Below, piece after piece: positions 37,319 to 46,151 of a DNA stretch of 64,000 nt. The position numbers and the translations under genes are program-made. The DNA comes from CAVZAB01 sp963773155. GTDB taxonomy: Bacteria; Pseudomonadota; Alphaproteobacteria; Rhizobiales; Beijerinckiaceae. The notes beneath the pieces were generated by a model. That model made no database searches and had not been told where the DNA came from. It saw nothing but the letters and a program-made list of their open reading frames with translations. Where the stretch lies: contig CAVZAB010000025.1 of the NCBI GenBank assembly GCA_963773155.1, forward strand, positions 1 to 64,000. The letters run 5' to 3'. The stretch's first letter is position 1. The number at the start of each line of letters is the position of its first letter.

Positions 37319-38541
37319 ATGGTGTGATGCCCTTCGAGTGGATCGCGGCGGTTCGCTTTCTGCGCGAAGGCAGGCTTCAGACCCTTTTCATCGTCACCGG
37401 GATCGCGATTGGCGTTGCGGTCATTGTCTTCATGTCGGCGATGCTCGCAGGGCTCGAAGCAAATTTTGTCAAGCGGGTCCTCACCTCGCAGCCGCAAATC
37501 CAGCTTTTGCCCTTGGATCAGGTCGCGCGGCGGTTGCGCCATGGCGGTAGCGATTACGAAGACTCCTTCGAGCAGCGACCGAGCCAGCGGGTCATTTCGA
37601 TCGATCAATGGCCAAAGATCAGAGACCGCATGTTGGCCATGGGCGAAGTGACATCCGTCTCGCCGACCATGACTGGTTCGGCACTGGCGGTACGCGGTGA
37701 CGCCAGCCGGGCGATAAGCCTGTCAGGGGTCGAGCCTGCCACCTATTTCAAAATCGTGCGCCTGCCGGACTATCTTGTCAGCGGCGAGGCACGATTGACC
37801 AGCGAAGACATCATCATCGGCATCGAACTTGCCAAGGATCTTGGCGCGATGGTCGGCGACAAGTTGAATATTAGGGCCGCCTCAGGCGTGTCGCGGGTGC
37901 TGAGCGTTGCTGGCCTGGTCGATCTCGGCAACAAGGGGGTTAACCAGCGCAATGCTTATGTCGCCTTACGCACGGCCCAGTCGCTGCTCGGCATGATCGG
38001 CGGGGTGACAACGATCGATCTGACCATCGGCGACATCTACGCGGCCGAACGGCTGGCTCGCGAGATCGAGGCCTCGAACGCTGTCAAGGCCGACAGCTGG
38101 ATCAAGACCAACGCCCAATTCTTTACCGCGGTTCGCGCCCAGGAAACCTCGAACACGCTCATCCGCTTCTTCGTGGCTCTGTCGGTCGCCTTCGGGATCG
38201 CGGCGGTGCTCATCGTCTCGGTGATCCAGCGCTCCCGGGACATCGGCATATTGCGGGCGATGGGGGCCTCGCGCGGCCAAATTCTGCGGGTCTTTCTGCT
38301 GCAGGGTGGACTGCTGGGCCTGGTCGGCTCGATCTTCGGGGCGGCGCTTGGCGCGGCGGCTCTGATCTATTGGCACGCTGTCGCCAGGCAAGCCGACGGA
38401 ACGGAATTGTTTCCGCTGATCCTGGAACGGCAATTGTTCGTCGCAGCCGCGATTCTCGCCACATTGACTGGCCTTCTCGCGGCGATGGCGCCTGCCTCGC
38501 GTGCGGCCAGGCTTGATCCGGTGGTGGCGATCCGTGGCTGA
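37315..38541 (+). CDS. ABC transporter permease, MacB/FtsX family
   Basis: The protein has 408 residues and the FtsX/MacB four-helix architecture: an N-terminal helix (TLFIVTGIAIGVAVIVFMSA), a large periplasmic domain (residues ~50-275), then three C-terminal helices (RFFVALSVAFGIAAVLIVSV; LGLVGSIFGAALGAAALIYW; AAAILATLTGLLAAMAPASR). RSRDIGILRAMGASRGQILR is the characteristic coupling segment. It has no ATPase domain; the next gene supplies it. Probably exports a lipid, peptide or small molecule by mechanotransmission with the adaptor. Confidence 0.9.
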   Translation: MNGVMPFEWIAAVRFLREGRLQTLFIVTGIAIGVAVIVFMSAMLAGLEANFVKRVLTSQPQIQLLPLDQVARRLRHGGSDYEDSFEQRPSQRVISIDQWPKIRDRMLAMGEVTSVSPTMTGSALAVRGDASRAISLSGVEPATYFKIVRLPDYLVSGEARLTSEDIIIGIELAKDLGAMVGDKLNIRAASGVSRVLSVAGLVDLGNKGVNQRNAYVALRTAQSLLGMIGGVTTIDLTIGDIYAAERLAREIEASNAVKADSWIKTNAQFFTAVRAQETSNTLIRFFVALSVAFGIAAVLIVSVIQRSRDIGILRAMGASRGQILRVFLLQGGLLGLVGSIFGAALGAAALIYWHAVARQADGTELFPLILERQLFVAAAILATLTGLLAAMAPASRAARLDPVVAIRG

Positions 38542-39217
38542 CGGTATTTTGCGCCTGGACAAGGTCTGCAAGGCCTACAATGTCGGGACGCCCGCCGAGA
38601 GCGAGGTGCTGCGCGATATCGACCTTAGGCTCGCGCGCGGCGAATTCGTGGCCCTGATGGGACCTTCCGGTTCCGGCAAGAGCACGCTTTTGAATCTGAT
38701 CGGTCTTCTCGATCGACCCACCTCGGGCCGCCTGTTCATCAAGGGCGTGGCGACCAATGGGCTGAGCGATGCCGGCCTCACCCATTTGCGGGGCCATACC
38801 ATTGGCTTCGTCTTCCAATATCACCACCTCATTTCGGCCTTCAGCGCGCTCGAAAATGTCATAATGCCGATGCTGGTGGACCGCGGCTTTGTCAACGATG
38901 CGCTGCGCGCGCGGGCGGGCGACTTGATGGCGCGGGTTGGCTTGGCAAAATTCAAAGACAATATGGCGATGAACCTCTCGGGTGGCCAGCAGCAGCGCGT
39001 TGCGGTGGCCAGGGCTTTGGCTATGCAGCCCGATCTCGTTCTTGCCGACGAGCCAACCGGCAATCTTGATTCAAAATCCGCCGATGGCGTCTTTGACCTG
39101 ATGCGCGACGTGAACCGCGAAAGCGGGACTAGCTTTCTCATTGTCACCCATAATTTCGAACTGGCGCGGCGTTGCGACCGGATTATCGAAGTGGTCGATG
39201 GCCGCATAAGACCATAG
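38534..39217 (+). CDS. ABC transporter ATP-binding protein, LolD/MacB type
   Basis: The protein has 227 residues. Walker A is GPSGSGKSTLLNLIGLLDRP, Q-loop region FVFQYHHLISAFSALENV, signature LSGGQQQRVAVARALAMQ, Walker B LVLADEPTGNLDSKSADG, and switch His in IVTHNFELARRC. The N-terminus fits a GTG start at 38534 (VADGILRLDKVCKAYNVG), which overlaps the permease stop by eight bases; the longer frame from 38501 lies inside the permease gene. It drives the exporter formed by the two preceding genes. Confidence 0.93.
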   Translation: MADGILRLDKVCKAYNVGTPAESEVLRDIDLRLARGEFVALMGPSGSGKSTLLNLIGLLDRPTSGRLFIKGVATNGLSDAGLTHLRGHTIGFVFQYHHLISAFSALENVIMPMLVDRGFVNDALRARAGDLMARVGLAKFKDNMAMNLSGGQQQRVAVARALAMQPDLVLADEPTGNLDSKSADGVFDLMRDVNRESGTSFLIVTHNFELARRCDRIIEVVDGRIRP

Positions 39218-39429
39218 TAATGGCGCCTCGCGGCGCCTGCTCGGTTTCAGTCGCTGCTTCTTTGCCGACTGGCCTCTGCGCATCGATATGTCCATTGGCG
39301 GGCTTACAAATGACGATCTGAAGTGCTGGACAATCATTGCGTCGATTGGCGTCGGCTTGGTGAGGGCCGGCTACGAAATTGGTGAGCCCTTTGCCAAGGC
39401 CTTATCTGCCGTCCTGTCCAGTGGCGTCT

Positions 39430-41394
39430 TTAGCCGCTGCGGGAACCGAAGGCTTGCGCGATGCCGGTTGTGAGCGGAAAGATCGGTTCGGCGATCAGCG
39501 GGCGCAATTCTTCGGCTGTCAGGGGCCGGCTGAAGACATAGCCTTGGATGGCGTGGATTCCCAATCGGTTCATGAATCGCAATTGCGCGCGGTTCTCGAC
39601 GCCTTCGGCGATCAATTCAATGCCCAATTCTTTGCTGATTTCGACGACGCCCTTGATGATCGCCGCCGTTCTCGAGGATTGATCGACTTTCTGCGAGAAC
39701 TTGCGGTCGATTTTTAACTTAGAAAAAGGAAAGTCGTTGAGATAGGCGAGCGAGGCGAAGCCGGTTCCAAAATCGTCCAGAGCGACGCCGATATGGGCGC
39801 TGCGCAGGGCCGCAACAAATTCGCGCGTTGCCTCACTCTCTTCAATGAGAATTGATTCCGTTACTTCGAGATCGAGCCGTTGCGGCGGCAAGCCGCTGTA
39901 TCGAAGGGCCCGCATGACGATGTCGATCACCTCGGGCCCGCGCTTGAACTGGACCGGCGACAGATTGACCGCCAATCTGATGGCCGGGTTCCACCGCATC
40001 GCTTCGGCGCAGGCAGTGTTGAGGACAAAGGCCCCGATAGGATGAATTGTGCCGGTCGCCTCGGCTATTGGTATGAAGGCCTGGGGCGGAATATTGCCTC
40101 TAACAGGATGTTGCCAGCGCAGCAGCGCCTCGCAGCAGATGGTCCATCCCGTGCGTGAATCGACAATGGGTTGATAGACGACCTCGAGCTCGCCCTTTGC
40201 AAGAGCGCTGTGAAGGTCGTTCTCGAGGGCAATCCGATTGTCGTGAAGGGCTGTCAATGCCGGCGAATAGGCGACAATTTGGCTGCGCCCCTGCCGCTTG
40301 GCTTCGTAGAGGGCTAGGTCCGCGTTGCGGATCAGTCCTTCGCTTGTGGTCCCGTCGCGCGGTGCCAGAGCGAAGCCGACGCTCGCACCGAGCGCACCGC
40401 AATTGATGTGATTGGTGAATGGGTCGCCAAGACTGCGAATGACGTCTTCGGCGATTGTTCTGACTTGCCGCTCATCGGCGTCCGGCACCAGGACGAGAAA
40501 TTCGTCGCCGCCGACCCGTGACACGTGTCCCTGCGTATGGACGATCGCCGCGATCCGCTCGGAGGCGGTCTTTAGTACGAGGTCGCCGGCGGGATGACCG
40601 AGTGTATCATTGATATCCTTGAACCGGTCGAGATCGATCGCGATCAGCGCCGTGGTCTCGCTTTGTGGCTTGGTCAGGTTTTGCTCAAGGAACTCGAAAA
40701 AGGATGTCCGGTTCCACAGGCCGGTCAAGGCGTCGCGGCGAGCCAGCGTCTCGATCCGCTTGAACGCCAGGTGGCGGGCTTCGATCGTGTCGAAGACGAT
40801 GCCGCAGATCACCACCGTACTGGCGTAAAGCGCGGCAATGAGACCGGCAAGGCTCAGGTGAACCAGATCGCTCCTTGCGATCAACGCCAGAAGGAAAGGC
40901 AGACAGGTGAAACTGATTTGTCCAACCGTTATGATTGGACGGGAGGCGTTGCGCGAGGAGATCCCGGCGATATAGCCGATCACGCTGCAGCTGACCAGAA
41001 TCTCGGTGTCCGACCCGGAATGCCGGGCGATCGTATAGGCGCCGAGCAGGCCGACCAAAGCGGCAAAGACCCAGGCGCCGCACAGGGCGCGAAACTCCCA
41101 CTTTCGGGCGGTAGTCATATCCGCGCGCTTATGGCGGGCCTGTTTGAAGCTGAACAATGTCGCAATGCGGGCGGCGCCGACCATTACGAAACTGGCCAGA
41201 AAGGCCGCGTAGATTCGATCGCCGCTGAGATTCCAGGCGATTGCCACAATCGTTACCGAAACTACGATCGCCGCAATAATCGACACCGGCGTACCATAGA
41301 GAGCCTTGACCAGTTCGAAGTGCAGGGCTTCGTCGGCAACCGAGCTGCGCAGCCGCGCAAAAAAGACCAGGATTTGGGAAAGGGTCTTCCGCAT
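39430..41394 (-). CDS. Membrane-bound GGDEF-EAL protein (c-di-GMP turnover)
   Basis: The protein has 654 residues. Five or six transmembrane helices occupy residues ~30-200. The GGDEF domain has the active-site RVGGDEFLVLVPD and ALIAIDLDRFKDINDTLGHP. The EAL domain has LEVVYQPIVDSRTGWTICCE followed by ALLRW (intact EAL), IRLAVNLSPVQFKRG, ESILIEESEATREF, DDFGTGFASLAYLNDFPFSK and FSRPLTAEELRP. Both motifs look intact, so synthesis and breakdown are each possible. c-di-GMP could influence the EPS cluster, but there is no direct link in the sequence. Confidence 0.93.
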   Translation of the reverse strand: MRKTLSQILVFFARLRSSVADEALHFELVKALYGTPVSIIAAIVVSVTIVAIAWNLSGDRIYAAFLASFVMVGAARIATLFSFKQARHKRADMTTARKWEFRALCGAWVFAALVGLLGAYTIARHSGSDTEILVSCSVIGYIAGISSRNASRPIITVGQISFTCLPFLLALIARSDLVHLSLAGLIAALYASTVVICGIVFDTIEARHLAFKRIETLARRDALTGLWNRTSFFEFLEQNLTKPQSETTALIAIDLDRFKDINDTLGHPAGDLVLKTASERIAAIVHTQGHVSRVGGDEFLVLVPDADERQVRTIAEDVIRSLGDPFTNHINCGALGASVGFALAPRDGTTSEGLIRNADLALYEAKRQGRSQIVAYSPALTALHDNRIALENDLHSALAKGELEVVYQPIVDSRTGWTICCEALLRWQHPVRGNIPPQAFIPIAEATGTIHPIGAFVLNTACAEAMRWNPAIRLAVNLSPVQFKRGPEVIDIVMRALRYSGLPPQRLDLEVTESILIEESEATREFVAALRSAHIGVALDDFGTGFASLAYLNDFPFSKLKIDRKFSQKVDQSSRTAAIIKGVVEISKELGIELIAEGVENRAQLRFMNRLGIHAIQGYVFSRPLTAEELRPLIAEPIFPLTTGIAQAFGSRSG

Positions 41395-41480
41395 AGGCGG
41401 GTTGGCTCCGCGGCCCGGTCAGGATCACGCCGCTTCAAGGACTCGTCGAATCGCCAGTCTATGCGGCCACACCGCAAAGC

Positions 41481-41510
41481 CAAACAGTTCCTGGCCAAAC
41501 AGTTCCTGGC
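41481..41510 (+). repeat. Tandem duplication of 15 bases
   Basis: The unit caaacagttcctggc occurs twice in direct succession, upstream of the GGDEF-EAL gene start and about 160 bases before the next rightward gene. It may be a slippage duplication or a doubled regulator site. Confidence 0.6.
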
Positions 41511-41666
41511 CATATTCCAGGCCTTGACCGGAGCGACATCGTCTCAGTCAAAATTGTTCTTCTTTCCCCGGATCCGACCTGTGCCTTTGCGCACCGCGGC
41601 GCCGGACCGGCACGGCTAGTGTCAATGTGTCGCTGAGGTAATCGCGACTGAACGTTGGAGAGAAAG

Positions 41667-41951
41667 ATGAACAGGAAATTCACCGCAAGTTTCGCCGCTC
41701 TGAGCCTGGTGGGCGCCCTGGCCGCTGCCAGCCCGGCCTCGGCCGGCGGCTGGAACCACCATTGGAATGGTCCAGTAGCGGCCGGTGTCGTGGGGGGTCT
41801 CGCGTTGGGGGCGATTGCGAGCTCAGGGTATCCCTCCGCCGCTTATTATTATGATCCGCCGGCCTATGAGGGCTGCTATATCGCTCGTCAGCCCGCCTAT
41901 AACGGCTGGGGCGATTTCATCGGCTATCGCCGAATTCGGGTTTGCAACTGA
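41667..41951 (+). CDS. Small secreted Gly/Tyr-rich protein
   Basis: The protein has 94 residues. A clear signal peptide (FAALSLVGALAAASPASAGG) is followed by a Trp/His segment (GWNHHWNGP), a Gly/Ala-rich hydrophobic stretch (VAAGVVGGLALGAIASSGYP) and a Tyr-rich tail with two Cys that could pair (EGCYIARQPAYNGWGDFIGY, ending RVCN). The ribosome site ggagag precedes the ATG at 41667. Proteins like this are common in alphaproteobacteria and have no known function; surface or periplasmic localisation is likely. Confidence 0.75.
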   Translation: MNRKFTASFAALSLVGALAAASPASAGGWNHHWNGPVAAGVVGGLALGAIASSGYPSAAYYYDPPAYEGCYIARQPAYNGWGDFIGYRRIRVCN

Positions 41952-41964
41952 ATCCGGTGAGGCT

Positions 41965-42002
41965 CCGGCCCTAGGCCCCGGTTTCCGGGGCAGGGGCCGG
42001 GC
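41965..42002 (+). terminator. Strong GC hairpin after the small secreted protein gene
   Basis: The core gccccgg-ttt-ccggggc is extended by outer pairing of ccggccc with ggggccgg. It begins 13 bases after the stop. There is no clear T run, so intrinsic termination is probable but not certain. Confidence 0.55.
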
Positions 42003-42359
42003 TTAAGGCCGGCAAATCCCTCCAGCCAAGTGCCCGCCAGGCCGATCACGCATTGCATTGTCCGGGGCGTTGCAGGATTCCCGACCCGAGCGCTGATGCC
42101 ATTGCCAGGGCTCGGCTGGCTTGTGCACCCCGCAGCGGCTCTAAAGCCTGCGCCTGCTGCATGCCGAGCGGAGTTTTGCCAATTCCGTCCCGACACCGCA
42201 GGGGCTCAAGGCATTCGCGGCCAACCGCCGCGTCGCCCGTGATTGGACCATCTAGAATCTCGGCGAAGAAAAAACGTGATGGTGACGGTTGGAGAAATCG
42301 CACTAAGGCCGCTAAAAGAAATGCCGCATAGTACGCGGCCTTCAGGAATTGGGATACGC

Positions 42360-42632
42360 ATGACGGGTTTCCACGACAAAGTCATCCCTATGCCGGCCAG
42401 GGGCGAAGTGTTGCGCCGAAGAGCAAGCAAGGTCGCCAGGGAAAAGGAAGGCCAGCAAAGACATCTCCGGCGCGAACGCGCGGTGACGCTCGCGATTGCC
42501 CGGCTGCATTTGGCGCTTGCGCAAAAGTTTCCCGGCGGGGCCTATGCGAAGATGGCGACCAGCGAAGCGACCGAGGGTCAGGCCTTGAGCGAAGCCCTCG
42601 TTTTCCTTGCCGGCGAGCGTCGGAAGGCCTAA
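42360..42632 (+). CDS. Hypothetical small basic protein
   Basis: The ORF of 90 residues from the ATG at 42360 is rich in Arg, Lys and Ala (VLRRRASKVAREKEGQQRHL, then LAIARLHLALAQKFPGGAYA). It has acceptable codon bias but no clear ribosome site and no recognised domain. The frame also extends upstream to 42243. It is convergent with the SDR gene. Doubtful, but there is no better use of this stretch. Confidence 0.4.
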   Translation: MTGFHDKVIPMPARGEVLRRRASKVAREKEGQQRHLRRERAVTLAIARLHLALAQKFPGGAYAKMATSEATEGQALSEALVFLAGERRKA

Positions 42633-42659
42633 CCCGCCAGAACCCCGCTCGGGTGACCC

Positions 42660-43415
42660 CTAACCCATCGACAAGCCGCCATTGACCCGCAGCGTCTGCC
42701 CGGTGATATAGGCTGCCTCGTCGGATGCCAGGAAGGTCATGGCCGCGGCAATTTCTTCCGGCTCACCATAGCGGCGCATCGGCACCAGCCTAAGCGTGGA
42801 TTTGAGACCCTGCGGATCGATTTCGCCGAGCATTTCCGTGGCAATGTAGCCGGGCGAGACCGCATTTATCGTTATGCTATGTCGGGCCATTTCGGCGGCC
42901 ATTGGCCGCATCATCATGGTGATGCCGCCTTTCGAGGCAGTACAAATCGCGTATTTATTGCCGCCAAAATCGGCGATCTCGGTAATGCAGGAACCGGTCG
43001 CAATCAGCCGCCCATATTGACGCTCGATCATGTGCGGCAGAACCGCCCGGCTGACATTGAAGAAGCCACGCAGGTTGATCTCAATTGAACGGTTCCAATC
43101 CTCGTCGGTGCTGTCAATAAAGGAACGGTCGATGATGATGCCGGCGTTGCTGACGAGAATGTCGATTTGGCCAAATTTGCGGATCGTCTCGCTGATCAAA
43201 TGGCTGGCGTCGCTTGGCTTGGCGACGTCGGCCTGGACGACATGGGCCGAGCCCCCGGCCTCGCTAATCTCACGGGCAACCGCCTTGGCTTTGTCGGTGT
43301 TGTGCACACAATTGACGGTGACGTTGGCGCCTTCGCGGGCAAAGCGCAGGGCCACCGCCCGTCCGATGCCGCGCGAGCTACCTGTGACAATCGCCGTTCT
43401 GCCAGCCAGTCGCAC
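42660..43415 (-). CDS. SDR-family oxidoreductase, FabG-like
   Basis: The protein has 251 residues. The NADP-binding motif is TGSSRGIGRAVALRFAREGA, then NAGI (LVSNAGIIIDRSFIDS) and the C-terminal SPGYIATEML and ITGQTLRVNGGLSMG, all typical of FabG/acetoacetyl-CoA reductases. The active-site region is unusual: the text reads GGNKYAICTASKGGI, so the Lys is seven residues after the Tyr instead of four, and Cys stands at the +4 position. The catalytic Ser would be in IATGSC. Activity is therefore uncertain. It probably reduces a 3-oxoacyl thioester or a related ketone. Confidence 0.88.
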   Translation of the reverse strand: MRLAGRTAIVTGSSRGIGRAVALRFAREGANVTVNCVHNTDKAKAVAREISEAGGSAHVVQADVAKPSDASHLISETIRKFGQIDILVSNAGIIIDRSFIDSTDEDWNRSIEINLRGFFNVSRAVLPHMIERQYGRLIATGSCITEIADFGGNKYAICTASKGGITMMMRPMAAEMARHSITINAVSPGYIATEMLGEIDPQGLKSTLRLVPMRRYGEPEEIAAAMTFLASDEAAYITGQTLRVNGGLSMG

Positions 43416-43507
43416 GTCACTCTGCCTTTCGCCTGGCCTTCAAGCGCAACAACCGTCGCGAAACCGATGCGAGGTCGCGGCGAGCGGGCGGCCGACCGGC
43501 CGAAGCC

Positions 43508-43657
43508 CTAGTTCGTCTCAGTCGAATTGTTCTGGGCCTGAGCGGTCTGCTGCTGCGGCCGCTCGCTCGATGCCGTGCTGAACGGACAGGCATAGGCCTG
43601 AGCGCCCGAAGCAAGGACGAAAATGGTACCGACCACGCCAATCCATCGCTTAAACAT
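43508..43657 (-). CDS. Tiny secreted protein
   Basis: The product has 49 residues, starting MFKRWIGVVGTIFVLASGAQ, a short signal peptide cleaved probably after AYA, and a mature part that is Ser/Gln/Thr/Asn-rich with one Cys. A GGAGG ribosome site lies seven bases before the ATG. The longer frame upstream to 43714 is rejected because of this site. No function can be given. Confidence 0.6.
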   Translation of the reverse strand: MFKRWIGVVGTIFVLASGAQAYACPFSTASSERPQQQTAQAQNNSTETN

Positions 43658-43845
43658 ACGAGATCCTCCACGCTGGTTAGCCGACAAGGCTAGCCTAATG
43701 GTTGGGGCGCGCAAGGCCCAAGTTGATGGCCGATGCGAGAGGCAGGCCGAGTGTTTTGTTTGGCCGTTGCCGTTCGACTATTCCCGAAATTCTTCAAGAA
43801 TTTTCAAGCTATTAGGTGTAGTTGATCAAGCCGATAGGCGCGATC

Positions 43846-44268
43846 ATGAATAAATGGACCGAAAATTTCGTCATCCCCGCCATCATTGGCGTTTTCGTAT
43901 CGCCGATCGCCAGCTTCCTGCAGATTTTCATCGATCCTGAGACGTATAGATCGCAAGCGGCCGGCCTGAATCTCGATAGTTTTATATACGGCGCGATTTT
44001 TTATGTTCCGGTAATGGCGCTCATTTTCCCGCTGATCTACTTTGCCACGAATGGGCGCGAAAGGCCGATCATCTTCATCATTGTCGCGCCGATCATCGTT
44101 TCATCGCTATTTCTCATCGGGCGGGCGATTTTCCCGGACCAGCTCGAAATGCTGTCGAGCATTTTCTTTGATGCGGAAGGCGGCATTCTCGTCTTTGTCG
44201 TGCTGGAATTCTGCGCGCTTCTTTTCCTGATGCTCAGCCAATTGATGGTGGCGCGGGCGCCGGCATAA
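43846..44268 (+). CDS. Four-helix membrane protein, unknown function
   Basis: The protein has 140 residues with about four transmembrane helices: FVIPAIIGVFVSPIASFLQI, IFYVPVMALIFPLIYFA, PIIFIIVAPIIVSSLFLIGR and ILVFVVLEFCALLFLMLSQL. It has short connecting loops and begins MNKWTEN at the ATG at 43846. There are no conserved charged residues in the helices to suggest a transporter. The family was not recognised. Confidence 0.65.
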   Translation: MNKWTENFVIPAIIGVFVSPIASFLQIFIDPETYRSQAAGLNLDSFIYGAIFYVPVMALIFPLIYFATNGRERPIIFIIVAPIIVSSLFLIGRAIFPDQLEMLSSIFFDAEGGILVFVVLEFCALLFLMLSQLMVARAPA

Positions 44269-44287
44269 TGGCCAATGGCGGCTGACT

Positions 44288-44581
44288 TCACGCGTTGCCG
44301 TGGACTTGCATGCCGCGCAACAGCGCGTTGGGGTCTTCCTCGTCGCGAAAATTCAGGGCTTCTGCCAGCATGGCCGGATCGTCGCCCATGTCGAGGCATT
44401 CGCAGGTCAGAAGGCGGACCAAAATGGCCCGCACAAAACGCGGATCGAGACCCTTTTGCCGAGCATTCTGGCCGAGGACCTGAGCGGTCTGATTGGCAAA
44501 CAGCCGCAATTGTTGCACCAGGGCTTCATCGATGTCGGCGGGTTCGGTTGACGTGCAAATGGCGTTGTTCATGGTCTTCAT
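44288..44581 (-). CDS. Hypothetical small acidic protein
   Basis: The protein has 97 residues and is helical and acidic, with text such as DIDEALVQQLRLFANQTAQV and LVRLLTCECLDMGDDPAMLA. There is no signal peptide or membrane helix. It is convergent with the four-helix membrane protein and divergent from the third ALDH gene. Codon use looks genuine, but no domain was recognised. Confidence 0.5.
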   Translation of the reverse strand: MKTMNNAICTSTEPADIDEALVQQLRLFANQTAQVLGQNARQKGLDPRFVRAILVRLLTCECLDMGDDPAMLAEALNFRDEEDPNALLRGMQVHGNA

Positions 44582-44760
44582 CCCGGTTCGAGCCTCGTTC
44601 CGCGGCGCTTCGAGGGTAACTTACAATGTCGTCATCCCTTTGTAATCCTAGTCTTTTCTGCATTTTTCTGCATCAGTAACAATTAACTTAAAATAATCCA
44701 TGCTTTGTGCTCGACTGTGCCCGGATTAGTCCGGCAGCAGGCGGCCCGGGAGGAATGATG

Positions 44761-46143
44761 ATGGAAATCCAATGCCTTTCGCCGGTCGACGGATCGGTTT
44801 TTGCTCGACGAAGCTGCGCTGGCGAATCCACGATCGACGCCGCGCTGAGCGCTGCAATGGCCGCCCAGCGGCTTTGGCGGTCGGTCGATCTTGCCGAGCG
44901 GGGCCGCCTGTGCCTGTCGGCCATTGCCGCCCTGCTTGCGCAAAGCGCGGAAATCGTTCCGGAACTGGCCTGGCAAATGGGTCGGCCGGTTCGCTTTGGC
45001 GCCGGCGAATTGCGCGGGCTCGAAGAGCGCGGCCGTTATATGGTCTCGATAGCCGAAGAGGCCCTGGCGCCCCTCGAGATTGGCGGCAAGGCCGGCTTTC
45101 GGCGCGCTATCCGTCGCGAACCGCTGGGCCTGGTGCTCGTCGTGGCACCATGGAATTATCCCTATTTGACCGCTGTCAATTCGATCATTCCGGCTCTGAT
45201 GGCCGGCAATGCGGTGGTTCTCAAACATGCCGCGCAGACACCGCTGGTCGCCGAACGGTTCCAGGCCGCTTTCGATCAGGCCGGCCTGCCGCGTGGCGTG
45301 TTTCAGCATTTGTTTCTCAGCCATGAACAGACCGCCGCTTTGCTTGCGGCGGGACGATTCGACCAGGTCAATTTTACCGGGTCGGTCGCCGGCGGGCGGG
45401 CCGTCGAGCGGGCTTCGGCGGGGACCTTCACGGGCCTCGGCCTCGAACTCGGCGGCAAGGACCCTGCCTATGTCCGGCCCGACTGCGATTTGCCCTTCAC
45501 CATCGAGAATCTGGCGGATGGCGCGTTTTTCAATTCAGGCCAAAGCTGTTGTGCGATCGAGCGGATCTATGTTCATGCCGACGTCTATGATGACGTGGTC
45601 GCAGGGGTGGTCGAATTGGCGCGCAAACATGAACTGGGCGATCCGCTGGATGGCGCCACGAGTCTTGGCCCGATGATACGGCCTTCGGCGGCCGATTTCG
45701 TGCGCAGACAAATTGATGACGCCGTCGCTCGGGGCGCCCACGCCCATGTCGATCCCCAATTCTTCGCCCGGGATCGGCGTGGTTCCGCCTATTTGGCGCC
45801 GCAGGTCCTCACCGGCGTCGATCACACAATGGCGGTAATGACCGAGGAATCCTTCGGACCGGTGGTGGGCCTAATGAAGGTTGGTAGCGATGACGAGGCC
45901 GTTGATCTCATGAATGACAGCCGCTATGGGCTCAGCGCCTCGCTATGGACCCGTGATGCTTCTTGCGCGGCGGCGATTGCAACGCGCCTCGAGACTGGAA
46001 CCGTCTTCATGAACCGCTGCGACTATCTCGATCCGGCCCTGGCTTGGACCGGCGTCAAGGAGACCGGACGTGGCGTCACCCTCTCGCGGCTCGGCTACGA
46101 GACATTGACGCGTCCGAAATCCTGGCATTTTCGGCTCGCCTGA
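44761..46143 (+). CDS. Aldehyde dehydrogenase family protein
   Basis: The protein has 460 residues. Key elements are VVAPWNYPYLTAVNSIIPAL, NFTGSVAGGRAVERAS, general base Glu in GLELGGKDPAYVRPDCDLPF, nucleophile in FNSGQSCCAIERIYVHADVY, and FMNRCDYLDPALAWTGVKET near the end. Three ATGs stand in a row (44755, 44758, 44761); the last has the best spacing from GGGAGGA. Length and motifs are complete. It is convergent, nine bases away, with the ABC membrane-domain gene. The substrate is unknown. Confidence 0.9.
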   Translation: MEIQCLSPVDGSVFARRSCAGESTIDAALSAAMAAQRLWRSVDLAERGRLCLSAIAALLAQSAEIVPELAWQMGRPVRFGAGELRGLEERGRYMVSIAEEALAPLEIGGKAGFRRAIRREPLGLVLVVAPWNYPYLTAVNSIIPALMAGNAVVLKHAAQTPLVAERFQAAFDQAGLPRGVFQHLFLSHEQTAALLAAGRFDQVNFTGSVAGGRAVERASAGTFTGLGLELGGKDPAYVRPDCDLPFTIENLADGAFFNSGQSCCAIERIYVHADVYDDVVAGVVELARKHELGDPLDGATSLGPMIRPSAADFVRRQIDDAVARGAHAHVDPQFFARDRRGSAYLAPQVLTGVDHTMAVMTEESFGPVVGLMKVGSDDEAVDLMNDSRYGLSASLWTRDASCAAAIATRLETGTVFMNRCDYLDPALAWTGVKETGRGVTLSRLGYETLTRPKSWHFRLA

Positions 46144-46151
46144 GGCAGCGC

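Noticed and set aside
40594..41619. Plus-strand ORF of 341 codons
   Set aside because: It is antisense to the GGDEF-EAL gene and rich in Gln/Asp/Arg, as expected for a shadow frame.
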